A stretch of DNA of 64,000 nt, taken from Chondrilla cf. caribensis. Its lineage: Eukaryota > Porifera > Demospongiae > Chondrillida > Chondrillidae. Shown here one piece after another: positions 37,743 to 50,500 of this stretch. Under the pieces are notes generated by a model. That model ran no database searches. It was not told where the DNA came from and saw only the letters and a program-made list of their open reading frames with translations. Both the position numbers and the translations under genes were made by a program. Each line of letters opens with the position of its first letter. The stretch's first letter is position 1. The stretch lies in the NCBI GenBank assembly GCA_964020155.1, contig OZ026548.1, positions 3,342,397 to 3,406,396 on the forward strand. Reading direction: 5' to 3'.

Positions 37743-38276
37743 AGTAGTTATACCCCGCTTTCGGTGTGTACTGTGCGGATGCACTAAGTGTTAGGAATAG
37801 ATTGGCCGAGGGCGCAGTACACACCGAAAGCGGGGTATAACTAGTATGTACCCCGTAGGCACATTCATTTACGCGGGCTGGTAGGCCTATCGATTGAGGT
37901 TTTCAACGAAGAGCGGCAAGAAGGCCTAATAACACTGCAACAATCGTCGTTCGTTCGGTAAATTTTATACTCTCACGCTCGTTTCAGCAAGTCTCCTCTT
38001 TCGTTCGGTTAAGTTAATACTCCTAGGTTCGTTGTTTTGGCAAGTTTCCTATTTCGTTCGTTCGTTCGTTCTGTAGATATTCTAAGGCTCTTGGTTCCGG
38101 CACATTTCCTCATTCGATCGGTAAATATTCTAAGGTTCGTGGGTTCGGCGAGTTTCGTCGTTCGCTCAGTAACTATCCGAAGCTTGTTAGATTAAATAAT
38201 GCCACTTACAAAAACTATCGCGAATGTACTCCTGTCGGCGCTTTTGTAGTTGATTGAAAACGCCCACGCATCGGGG
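37743..38276. mobile_element. Copy-B-specific insertion with 99-bp terminal hairpin and short tandem repeat
   Basis: Copy A runs directly across this point (near 6,740). The insert starts with a hairpin at 37,745-37,843: 29-bp arms, TAGTTATACCCCGCTTTCGG and its inverse. It is followed by about five imperfect 50-60-bp units centred on CGTTCGGTAAATATTCTAAG at 37,940-38,180. It lies in an intron. The superfamily is not recognised. Confidence 0.65.
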
Positions 38277-38479
38277 TACATGCATAGATCAGGATGAATG
38301 CATGCACACTACACAGAGAGTAACAGAGGCCATTGGTTGGCTTAATGTTCTGAGCACTCACCACTTTCTTGCACGGAATCCATGTCACTTTCATCCATTT
38401 CAACACACTCTGTTGAGCACAAACAACACGTTTAGACAGATACAATGTATTTGTACTGTATGCTATACAATTGTATCAC

Positions 38480-38681
38480 CTTTCTCAAGATCAGTGTAAT
38501 CAAACATGGACTCCAAAGGAATGTGGGTATGTAGAGAAGACTGTAAGTACACCTGTTGTAGGTGTCTGCCAACATCCACCCAATGGGGTTGGGTGAGTTT
38601 GACATCAATTGATGGTGATTTGCTAGTTGGAATGGGTTCCACATGCTCTCTACTACGCAATAAGTGTACATCCTCCATAAC
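38480..38681 (-). CDS. Fused exon of CABIN1-like copy B (intron lost)
   Basis: In copy A this region is two exons (7,148-7,276 and 6,940-7,000) split by a 147-bp intron. In copy B the intron is reduced to 12 bp, GTGTACTTACAG, which is too short to splice. The length 202 equals 129 + 12 + 61. The 12 bases read in frame as VYLQ between GRHLQQ and SSLHTHIPLE, so the coding sequence survives. Confidence 0.75.
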
Positions 38682-39050
38682 CTGCACATGAAACACACGT
38701 TGGACATTATGAAATCCCAGCAGAATACAAGCTGGAATTTGCAATTACATACGTAGCTAAACATGGTACGTCATGATTTAGTACATACAATACAATCTCA
38801 GTGTTGCTAAACAGTGTACACAAATATACAGTACCTTGTTATATGCACCGGGTGTAGGTTGGCTTGAATACCTGAACAGACATACGTATGTAAAAGTAAA
38901 TAGTCACAGATAACATACGTACATGATATTATTCACAATACCCTTGTACACTGTCAACATTTACCTGTCACTTATGAAGTGCAGTGACAGGTGATATGGG
39001 ACTACTCCTACACCCTACACCACTAGGTGCAGTCACCTAACCTACAGTAC

Positions 39051-39054
39051 ACAT

Positions 39055-39138
<84 letters not shown>

Positions 39139-39189
39139 CACACACACAACACACACACACACACGCACATGCACACACACACACACACA

Positions 39190-39250
<61 letters not shown>

Positions 39251-39310
39251 ACACACACACTCACACACACACACGCACATGCACACACACACATACACAC
39301 ACACACACAT
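39051..39310. repeat. (CA)n microsatellite, copy B
   Basis: A CA tract of about 260 bp with CG and CATG interruptions lies in a CABIN1-like intron. The copy-A tract at 7,641-7,720 is about 80 bp. Confidence 0.95.
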
Positions 39311-41661
39311 CTTTTGATACAGATGAAGCTCCCTACACACTCATTGTGACCAATATCACAGCCATTACATCACCTTATTGCAATCCACAGCATACTGTAT
39401 ACATGGGGCATACATACTGCATAGGGTATACCCATTTCATAAGGTACACACTTACACTGTGCATACAGTACGTACTTCCAGATTTCACTCTGTCCATGAC
39501 ACAAGTATGGTCTTTCCTTCACAATCCACTGAATGTAACATATACCTACACACAGTAGACAAAAGACATGATCCTTGGTCAGCACATGTACATATACAGT
39601 GTAGGGACATCTACTGTATATGAATGTACATGTACACACATATACGTATATGCCTGTATTTATGAATGCATGCATGCACATATGTACTGTAAAACACATA
39701 CTGTAAGTTTGTACCCATACACATAGAGTACATATGAATCAGATTATGTAACTGCAGTCTGACTTGTACCTTCTTCGAAGTCATCCTTCACCTCCAAGGC
39801 AACCAATAATAGCTTCAGACAAGCTACAGACAAAGGACAGGACATGACAAACTACGTAGGGTCATATGTGTCATGATAGGTTGGTAGTTCAAAGAAAATA
39901 GGAATTTTATGTACGTACTTCCTCAAACTAATTGCATAAGAAAAGTAGCATATAACATGAAGTAAATAGTACACAATTTTATGTGTGATTTCCCCCACAA
40001 CACATGCTCATACCTGGGTAGTCCTCAATGCCGAACAGCAGCCTGCACAGAGTGCTCAAACTGGGCCAATGAGAGGGACTGAGGTGGACGTTCTAAATAT
40101 AAGCAATAAGTCAAACATTTAACAGTATTTCAATACCTCAACTACCACCTTGCACATGAGAACTGGGGAACACTGATACCTTGGAAGTACATTAGTACAC
40201 CAATGTGGTATTGCTACAACTCCATCTTCCCCAATACTGGAGTACATACTGTGCAAGGAGTGTCAAGGTGGCAGGAATAGCAGTGCATGCAATAAGCACC
40301 AAGGACCTCGGTCATATGTACTTTAGCAATACAGAGCTGCATCAAGTTATGGCTAATCCATAATTTGACTATTTGATGTATTTACTGTAAATATGAGTGT
40401 AAGAGTATACTCAGTTCATATGATGTACATAAAGCATAGCAATGTACTCTCCCTAACAAAAGCCTTACATATTAAAAGGATGTAATATATAAGCACTTAA
40501 TCCTTGCATTGCAGACACTGTTGAAATGTAGTTGTATCCAATGATAGGACATCAAATTACATGTACGTAAATACTAAACTTTAACAGTGTGTCTGCATCA
40601 TAACATTATATCCTTAGAATTGTAACTATAATGAGCAGTTAATTACTTGAAAACAATGAGTCAGTTCAGAGACTTACTTGTTCCAGAGCCTGTCTAGCAA
40701 CCATGAAGTCCCCCAACCTCATAGCAGTGGAGGACAAATGATGCAGTAGAGTCACATCAGTGTTGTCCAGCTGGCATGCTTGTAGGAAGTGGTTGAGAGC
40801 AGTCTTGTCATCGGATTCTTCCAAGGCTATCAATCCGAGATTCTTCAAACAGGAATACTCCAATTTGAGCGACACTCTATCCAAAGGTGTACCCTTGCTA
40901 TTCTGCTGGAGAGGAAAAGTGACTACTAGTGTAACAACATTGAAATATAATTTAAAGGCCTAACGTTAAAAATTAAAAATTAGATATGGATTGAGTGGCT
41001 CGTGGATAATTTGGATGGAAACTTCATAGTCAGTAGCCCCAGGGTATACAGGACACCAACACAAGGTAACCACGGCACCCTCAACCAGGAAGGCACTCAC
41101 CTCTGGATCCCCTACGTGCTTGGCTCTTGAATCAGTTATGAAAGGTGACTTCAAAAGTGCACCAAATGAATCTTTTGCTGAACCAAGGTTCCCTTCATTG
41201 AGGTGCTTTAGTCCGTCTAAATGCAGCTGAACAGCCCTGGCTTCCTGCATGGATGTACATGAGTTGCAAATACTAACATTACAAAAGCAATCACTGGCAG
41301 TGGAAGATGATAACACAAGGACAGACTAGAGGTATTTATTTTCTGCCACATAAAAGAATGAGTGGTTACTCTTATTATTCTATTCATAGGCAATATTTTG
41401 TGAAACAGTTTTATATGTGTGGTGTATATAGGGCCTCCCTTTCATTTCGTGTCATCCCTACATAATAGAGTGCTAACCCACACTATGATAGTGATGGAGC
41501 TCTTTTTTTAAGGATGGTGTACTGTGTTTCTTTTTCTTGTCCCTCTGCTACTGATTCCACTAAGTACAGCAGTAGTGCATATACAGTACAGTTTGCTTAG
41601 TAAGTAACTTCACTCAGTCCTAGTTCATGTCACTATGTCCACCAGTACTGACCGTAAGCCT

Positions 41662-41726
41662 TACATCAAGCCTGTACTTTTTATCAGAAGCACGGTGCTT
41701 CTGATAAAAAGTACAGGCTTGATGTA
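41662..41726. repeat. Perfect 65-bp palindrome (32-bp arms, 1-nt centre), copy B
   Basis: The left arm runs TACATCAAGCCTGTAC then TTTTTATCAGAAGCAC. The right arm is its exact reverse complement, starting directly after a single G. It lies in the first intron of the CABIN1-like gene. Confidence 0.9.
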
Positions 41727-43049
41727 CCCTTTGAGGTACTTACCAAGTAAGTCAGACTGCACTGTATACAGAAGTCTGAAAACAGCATATTAAACAATCA
41801 ATGGAATGAATTTCGCTAATCATGTTCAATTACCTCAAAACGTTTCACCATACAAAACACTATTATGTTGTAAGGTAAAAGGATGGAGCTAATTTATTTC
41901 CAAGTCATTTGACAGCGGATAGATCTCACTATAATTTGCCTTGCCTGGTTTGTAAGCAATAAAACTTGAGAAGAATATGACTTACATTAAATAATTTCAT
42001 CAAAAATATGGTACGTCCAAAATTTGGCGCCCTTTCAATACACAAGTTTAGAAAATGTCTGTGCATTGCAATTACTACAGCTAATATTGGTTTTTGCCAA
42101 AATTACATCCTCATCCCAAAGCACCTATCTATAGGCGTATAACTCACTGATGTACAAGACACAGGCATTCGTGATCTTAGTGAACAGAAACCATACGCGA
42201 CTACAGATTTGATCTAAACTCACTTCAGCCTCTTTCGTAACTCTCGGAACAGTTGATTTGACGAACGAATCAAGACTTTTCTGCTTGGAGTTCAGAGCTT
42301 GAATGTTCATGTTGGGGCTCCATGGTTGCAAGAGGCGTTTAATGTAAAAGCAATCGGTTCATAAACGCCAGTATATAGCTATTATTGTTACGTGCAACCC
42401 AGTTACAGTCAACCAAGTAATTCGAGTTGAAAAAAACTTCGTTGAGCTGTTGTCCCCTGCACACACACACGCACGCATGCACACACGCGTGCACATTGCT
42501 ACTATGGTGTATATCATTGTACACTATTATATATAGAGTATTTGAAAACTTTAGGTGCATAATATATAATTATGGTGCATGCATACGTAGCATCCCATCA
42601 ACTGGAGACTATATAGATTGAGAGATATGTATGGATGGTTCAGTAAATTTACGAACAATTGCAAATTGTGTAATGTAACCACATTTGTACAATAATATTT
42701 CATCAATTCCATGACAATATTTATAATTGATCCTTCACTAGGACACAGTGAAGGTGGGATGAAATGACATTATCACATAACATAACATATAATTTAAACA
42801 ACAAGTGATAAAATGTACAATTAAAATAATGCAGATAAATAACAAGGATAAAAACAATGATAAAATAAATAAATAAAACACATTATTAGGAAAAATGTAC
42901 ACCAATTGAATTGTGACAGATGGCTCAGTCTCCTTGTAGCTGTCCTACTGAAGGCTGCAATACTTCCACACTAGACATAAACTGATATACATCAGCATTG
43001 CATCAGATGACCAGTGTGTGTACGTATACAATACAATACAATACATGTG

Positions 43050-43168
43050 TCAGTGTCCGTCTTGAGATGGATACAAGTACATCATCTTCTGATGAGTCAT
43101 GTCATGTTTGATGAGTATTACTTCAGTGCATTGTTCCATAAAATCCTTCAAAAATGCTTCATTGATCA
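43050..43168 (-). other. Short conserved open segment ending in TGA, copy B
   Basis: This is the counterpart of 12,263-12,381, reading LINEAFLKDFMEQCTEVILI and ending PSQDGH then TGA. See that entry for why I do not call it coding. Confidence 0.3.
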
Positions 43169-43423
43169 GCTGATGTACAAAATAAGTGAACACATACGTG
43201 TTTAGGTAAGATGTGAGCAATAGATAGTGGAAACAGTACACAACACACACATGGTACATACTATGCATTATAGCATATTCGGCACATAATATACATGTGG
43301 TACGTACAGTACACCAGTCTAGATACAGTATGGGACTTCATGCCTGTGTACACATGCATGCACTCACACCACACCACTCCCTTACACACTGTACACACTA
43401 AAATGTACCTGTACACTCACTAG

Positions 43424-43503
43424 CTGATAGCTGTCAGAATGGATTGAGGGAAATACTGAGCAGGATTATCACATGGATACCAGAGAAACAACATGGTCAC
43501 CTG
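43424..43503 (-). CDS. Possible exon present only in copy B
   Basis: Between an acceptor-like GCCTCCAG and donor GTGAGTGT one frame is open and reads VTMLFLWYPCDNPAQYFPQS. Copy A has no equivalent, because its minisatellite begins where this segment should be. The exon could belong to an extended 3' end of the ankyrin gene. Joining it to the next open segment (43,050) gives a phase conflict, so the model is weak. Confidence 0.3.
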
Positions 43504-43589
43504 GAGGCAGAGAACAAAACATAACAGTACACTACATTTTCTACACAGAAGTCATCCACTCACCAACAACTAATCAGGATCTCCTTTGA

Positions 43590-43817
43590 GAGATAGGTAG
43601 TGCACAGGAGGGGGTATGGTCCAGCTAGATAAGGGTATGTGATCATGGCAGATGATAGGGTGTGGTCCTAGCAAAGGAGAGGGTGTAGTCCTGAAAAAGG
43701 AGAGGGAGTAGTCCTGGTACTTGAGAAAGGTGGTGCTTGCAGATGTGAAGATGTGGTAATGGCAGATTAGACAGCGTGGTTCTTGCAAGAAAAGGGGGTG
43801 GTTTAGGAAAACGTTTC
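43590..43817. repeat. Degenerate edge of the minisatellite, copy B
   Basis: Irregular units such as GGGTGTGGTCCTAGCAAAGG and GGGAGTAGTCCTGG flank the regular array. They resemble the old array at 31,121-31,400 and may be the ancestral form. Confidence 0.75.
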
Positions 43818-44548
43818 GTCCTGGCTGATGAGAGGAGTGGTCCTGGTAGATGAGAGGAGTGGTCCTGGCAGATGGGAGGGATGGTCCTGGCAGATGGGAG
43901 GAGTGGTCCTATCAGATGAGAGGAGTGGTCCTGTCAGATGTGAGGAGTGGTCCTGGTAAATGAGAGAAGTGGTCCAGGCAGATGAGACGGATGGTCCTGG
44001 TAGATGGGAGGAGTGGTCCTGGCAGATGAGAGGAGTGGTCCTGGCAGATGAGGGGAGTGGTCCTGGCAGATGAGAGTGGTCCTGGCAGATGAGAGGAGTG
44101 GTCCTGGTAGATGAGGGGAGTGGTTCTGGCAGATGAAGGGAGTGGTCCTGTCAGATGTGAGGAGTGGTCCTGGCAGACGAGAGGAGTGGTCCTGGCAGAC
44201 GAGAGGAGTGGTCCTGGTAGATGGGAGGAGTGGTCCTGGTAGATGAGGGGAGTGGTCCTGGCAGACGAGAGGAGTGGTCCTGGCAGACAAGAGGAGTGGT
44301 CCTGGCAGATGAGAGGAGTGGTCCTGGTAGATGAGAGGAGTGGTCTTGGCAGATGAGAGGAGTGGTCCTGGCAGATGAGAGGAGTGGTCCTGGCAAATGA
44401 GATGAGTGGTCCTGGTAGATGAGGGGAGTGGTCCTGGTAGATGAGGGGAGTTGTCCTGGCAGATGAGGGGAGAGTCCTATTAGATCGGAGAAGTGGTCCC
44501 GGCAGATGAGAGGAGTGGTCCTGGCAGACGAGAGGAGTGGTCCTGGAA
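43818..44548. repeat. 22-bp minisatellite, about 33 units (copy B)
   Basis: Same unit family as 12,502-20,187 (GAGGAGTGGTCCTGGCAGAT core), about ten times shorter. It is fairly homogeneous, lacks the TCTGGTAG 21-bp variant that is common in copy A, and lacks the long internal duplications. Confidence 0.95.
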
Positions 44549-44588
44549 AATTAGAGGGTGTGGTACTCCTAAAGGAGAAGGTTTACTT

Positions 44589-47500
44589 CTAACAGATGAA
44601 AGGGCTTGGTCCTGACAGATGAAAGTGTAGTATGGCAGAGCAGTGGATGTACTCCTGGTAGGTTATTGGGTGTGGTCCTGACTTAGGGATCACAAACATT
44701 CTGTCGGACTTATATACAGGGTGAGATCTTCCATCTGTATCTGGTGGGTTAGGTGGGTCCAGTGGTTGGATCAGTAGAGGTGGGTGGAGTAGTAACAGCA
44801 AACGTGGAATACTCTCATTCTGCAGGAATAAAAGATAATACCTCATATGTATGGTGTGACATATAAACCAAGAAATAATATACCATACACAAGATGTACA
44901 TTGAAATACAACACTCACTCACACACGCACACACAAAGTGGGTGAAGATGGCGAGGGGCCACTCCACGAATGAGGAAAGTGGTAAATTTCAAGTTTAGAG
45001 ACAATTGTCGAACTGTATCACCAGTATCACAGATGAGCACATGTAGTGAATATGGAAACAAGTAAATGTAGTGAGCTTGGGGATACATGTAGAAATGAAT
45101 AAATACACGAAAGCACACAATTCACAATGCATTGTACTATACATTCATGAATTCAATAATGATCTGACCACATTCAAACCCATGAACACTTACTGGTCAG
45201 GAGGTCCAATTCCTCCTTCATAGCTCTACCGAGCCCACTCATCTTAGGGTAGCCGGCTATGCTCCCCATCACCTCACATAGTTTACTAATACTGTCGGGA
45301 TCGGCATGCCTTTGGAGGTGGAGGAAAAGCTCCTCGTTTCCTCTACCGATGTCGCAGTGCTTGATGGTGTGAGCAACACCTGTGGAGATGACTTCCTTGA
45401 TTTCCAGTCTTAATACAATAGCGTGTGAGTCAACATCATGGAGGAACCTTTCACTGAACTTGTTCATGAAAGCCTTAGAGTCAAATACTCCACCTGCACA
45501 CAAGAAGGGTACACTCATAACTTGTCCAAACACTCCACTATCCTCAATCTACCTGTTGAAGGACTAGCAATAACAGGACAGATTGGGATGTGTACATACA
45601 TGAAGCACAGACTATGAATACTGTATTCTCTCTAAAATTTCAATATTCCAAACTTTAATTTTAATTTCATTCTAATCTCCACAAACTTCCTGCCATGCAA
45701 TCTGTATTCACATCCACAAGGGACCTAAACTACCATATATTCCCTAATATCTACCTGGAAATAAAATAATTTTTGATGAAATATCGTGTTCCCTGATTTT
45801 TAGTCTTTGACTCAAACTTTTCGTCTGCCATAAGAATTGAGAATTTTTTGCCACTTATTGTGCCATATGCCTCTGTCTTTGTTCCTTCGTCACCTTACGA
45901 CATTGATCGTTTAGCGTCATGGGAGTTACCTGCTCAAAAATTGATCAAATACCGGCTATAAAACAGTAAATGCAGACTCTTGCACCTTTAACTTGTGTAA
46001 TATTCACCTAATTCACATTTGAAGAGTGTGGTGTCAATTTCGGCCTCCCAATGGTCAATATATGCATGATATCTGCAAACAGGTACCACAAAAACACTGT
46101 CATTTTTAGCAACCTAAATTTTCGTTGTGTACTCTAAATTGTTGTCATATTTCCCTAATTTTTAATCGTGTCTCTGGTTCCTACCCTGATTGCTGACTTG
46201 GACCTGAAACTTGCTCTACCAAAAAGTTAGGGAATATATGGTATGTGTTTCTATTTGTTTTGAGGATATGGCTTTCAGCTGTGATGATAGTTTTGAATTT
46301 GGACTGCCTCCAATTCCAAGCAATCCAGAACAAACGTTCTCTCCATCTGTAAATATAGTGATTGCAAATCTATTGGTTGTTTCCAATTTCCTCGATGGCA
46401 GGCAAATTCTTTACAATTTTCTAGTGTCCAAATGTCTTTGCAGGCATAATAGTCCTGATAACAGTACCCACTGTCAGTTGAAAAACAACCATTCAAAAAG
46501 AAAGAGTAGGATTTCGTCATGTACTCTATTGATTCATCCAAACATTTTATAAGATTTTCATCAGTATCAGCAACTGAGTCTAATAGTACTCGATTCTAAT
46601 CAAGAAATGGCAATATTGTGTAATGAAGGTGACAAATTTTAAGAGAATACAGTAGTAGGTACTCACAAGCTGACATAAATAATACGCCCACACATTAACA
46701 CACTCCATTGATACCTTGGAGATGGGTACGTATGAATGTACTGGCACACACTATGCATGTACGTACAGTACAGTACACCTTTGCATGCACACTTGTACAC
46801 AAATGTGCACACATGTACAAGTGTGCAGTCCCATGGATACATAACCATCACCACCCACACACCTTGAAGGCTTCTTTTCACAGATGATGTGCTCTGCACT
46901 ACATGTACAGTCGATGGTGGTTCCAATGGTGGGTGGGGTCTGCACACTATAGGATACAGAGGGTGCCATACAGCAACAGAGGAAACATGAAGATGTTTGG
47001 ACTTCAGTGAGGGCATCACGGTGGACTGGGTCTTGTCCTGTAACAAAGTATTACAAAAGGTGATGAATTACAAGAGATGAATGAATTCCCATTTCTAGTG
47101 CAGTCATCTCCAGAAGTACGTAACACACATAGTCACACTTACGTACTTGTGAAGATGCTAGTTCTTCTACAATCTTGGCTGTGATGTCATCAACAGTTTT
47201 CTTTGTCTCAAAGTGCCCTATGGCATCAAGTAGGGTCTTCCATGTCACCTGGCTGCCATGTTTCAACCAGTGCTTCAACATGGAGTAGTAAGCCTTGTCA
47301 TCACTTGGAGCTTCCTCACCAAGTCTGTCCAGTTCATCCTCATCTACCTCCAAGAGATTTCCCACTCTTTCCCATTCGTCTTTGTGTTGTAGTTTGGACA
47401 GAACATGCTTGTCTATGAGTGAACGACTGGGTCTTCCTCCCATGATCCTGTTGGCATCACTAATCTCTTCCCCTCCCACTAACTGGGAACCCAAAAAAGA

Positions 47501-50500
47501 CAAGATCCTTAAAGTGGCTTCTTTACCAACTTCGTCACATTCAAATAGCTCTTTTACAGCCAGGACAGGAACTATGTACTTCTGTTCTATCTGTTTTGGT
47601 AGGTTGGCCCACAGACCAGGTCCACCACCTGCTCTCTCGATCATACTGGCAATGTCGCGAAAGTCAAACTGACGAGCTATGTCCAGTGGACTTAGACCGT
47701 TAGGAAAGAGTTTGTTAACTGTATACTTTGTAGATGAGTGAGAGATTAGCTTGTCTATGAAGACTTTGTAGTCCTTGGCACCACTCTTGATACTATTTCC
47801 CCCAGAGTAATTCATTGAGATCTTGCATATTATCAAAGAAATGTGCAGTGGAGAGAGAGGACATTCATCTGGTAAATGAAGTTGTTGAAAGATATCAAGA
47901 ACTGTATGTAAAGTAAAGTATTGATACAAAACATTTTTTGTCATCGACCATGTTTGATGGGCTGCTTCAGTGAACATACTCTCATCTCTGGAAAGTGTTG
48001 TTATCACCAATGGATCACCTGTGAAGGAACCTAAAATCAAGAGCTTACAAGGATCAAGAAGATTCCTATTCTTGAGAGAGAGAATGGATTCTCTGATGCT
48101 ACCTCCAAGGTCATTGAACCCAGAGGCCTTACAGAGTTCATGCAATTTGTTTATCTGTCCACACATTACAGCTACTTCAAACATGGAAAGACCATAACGG
48201 TTTTGAGCAGTAAAATTACAATGTTTGGAAATTAAAAATTTCACAATTTCCACATGGCCTTCTCCAGCTGCCCACATTAAAGGAGTTAGACCCATGGGAT
48301 TACAGCAATCAAGAGGATTATTATCAGGTACACATACCAGTTGATTAGGTGAATCTACCTCTGATTCAGTAGCCATTGGGTGTTGTGAATTATATTGCTC
48401 ATGTATTGCATCTGATAATACTGACATTACTTGTACAGAACCACTAAAAACGGCCTGATGTAGAGGAGTTCCAAAAGGACCTGCCATTATGACTGGATTA
48501 GCTCCCAATCTCAGCAATGCATGCACTGCTTCCAGTTTGCCTGCAGCAGCTGCTGAGTGGAGGGGAGTGTAGCCATTAGCATCTCCTCCATTGACATCCA
48601 AACCACATTCTACCAACCAACCTAGTAATTCAACATGACCACCTTCGACAGCGAAATGTAGGACACTTTGACCTCTACTATCCACCACATCAATTGGACA
48701 ACCTTCATCCAGTAAAACTGACATTACCTTCTTGTGACCACACAATGCAGCCTCATGTAGTGGAGTCCCACAAGTACCAGCAACCTTTGTCATCGATGCC
48801 TTTCCACCCAATCTCAGCAATTCATGCACTGCTTCCAGTTTGCCTTCACCAGCTGCTGAGTGGAGGGGAGTGTTGCCATCAGCATCTTCTCTATTGACAT
48901 CCAAACCACATTCTAACAACCACCCTAGTAATTCAACATGACCACCTTTGGCAGCGAAATGTAGGACACTTTGACCTCTACTATCCACCACATCAATTGG
49001 ACAACCTTCATCCAGTAAAACTGACATTACCTTCTTGTGACCACACAATGCAGCCTCATGTAGTGGAGTCCCGTAAGTACCAGCAACCTTTGTCATCGAT
49101 GCCTTTCCACCCAATCTCAGCAATTCATGCACTACTTCCAGTTTGCCTTCACCAGCTGCTGAGTGGAGGGGAGTGTAGCCATTAGCATCTTCTCTATTGA
49201 CATCCAAACCACATTCTAACAACCAGCCTAGTAATTCAACATGACCACCTTCGACAGCGAAATGTAGGACACTTTGACCTCTACTATCCACCACATCAAT
49301 TGGACAACCTTCATCCAGTAAAACTGACATTACCTTCTTGTGACCACCAAATGTAGCCTGATGTAGTGGAGTCCCGTAAGTACCAGCAACCTTTGTCACC
49401 GATGCCTTTCCACCCAATCTCAGCAATTCATGCACTGCTTCCAGTTTGCCTTCACCAGCTGCTGAGTGGAGGGGAGTGTAGCCATCAGCATCTTCTCTAT
49501 TGACATCCAAACCACATTCTAACAACCAACCTAGTAATTCAACATGACCACCTTCGGCAGCAAAATGTAGGACACTTTGACCACTACTATCCACCACATC
49601 AATTGGACAACCTTCATCCAGTAAAACTGACATTACCTTCTTGTGACCACCAAATGCAGCCTGATGTAGTGGAGTCCCGTAAGTACCAGCAACCTTTGTC
49701 ATCGATGCCTTTCCACCCAATCTCAGCAATTCATGCACTGCTTCCAGTTTGCCTTCACCAGCTGCTGAGTGGAGGGGAGTGTAGCCATCAGCATCTTCTC
49801 TATTGACATCCAAACCACATTCTAACAACCAACCTAGTAATTCAACATGACCACCTTCGGCAGCGAAATGTAGGACACTTTGACCTCTACTATCCACCAC
49901 ATCAATTGGACAACCTTCATCCAGTAAAACTGACAATACCTTCTTGTGACCACACAATGCAGCCTGATGTAGTGGAGTCCCGTAAGTACCAGCAACCTTT
50001 GTCATCGATGCCTTTCCACCCAATCTCAGCAATTCATGCACTGCTTCCAGTTTGCCTTCACCAGCTGCTGAGTGGAGGGGCGTGTTGCCATCAGCATCTT
50101 CTCTATTGACATCCAAACCACATTCTAACAACCACCCTAGTAATTCAACATGACCACCTTTGGCAGCGAAATGTAGGACACTTTGACCTCTACTATCCAC
50201 CACATCAATTGGACAACCTTCATCCAGTAAAACTGACATTACCTTCTTGTGACCACACAATGCAGCCTGATGTAGTGGAGTCCCGTAAGTACCAGCAACC
50301 TTTGTCATCGATGCCTTTCCACCCAATCTCAGCAATTCATGCACTACTTCCAGTTTGCCTTCACCAGCTGCTGAGTGGAGGGGAGTGTTGCCATCAGCAT
50401 CTTCTCTATTGACATCCAAACCACATTCTAACAACCAACCTAGTAATTCAACATGACCACCTTCGGCAGCGAAATGTAGGACACTTTGACCTCTACTATC

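Larger units (their letters stand above)
32137..42310 (-). pseudogene. CABIN1: CABIN1-like gene, copy B, truncated and probably disabled
   Basis: Exons mirror copy A: 42,224-42,310, 41,101-41,244, 40,678-40,902, 40,014-40,092, 39,770-39,823, 38,965-39,001, 38,835-38,871, 38,480-38,681 (fused), 38,362-38,409, 37,612-37,718, 37,459-37,535, 37,342-37,401, 36,631-36,659, 36,483-36,588, 36,307-36,369, 35,881-35,958, 35,704-35,814, 35,374-35,444, 35,107-35,177, 34,685-34,763, 34,204-34,256 and 32,731-32,843. The frame is open through most exons, including 36,483-36,588, where copy A is shifted. Three defects stand out: the donor after 35,374 reads TTATGG instead of GTATGC, the exon at 32,731-32,843 has TAA at 32,796-32,798, and the gene stops at the junction near 32,137. 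An N-terminal product may still be made. Confidence 0.65.
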
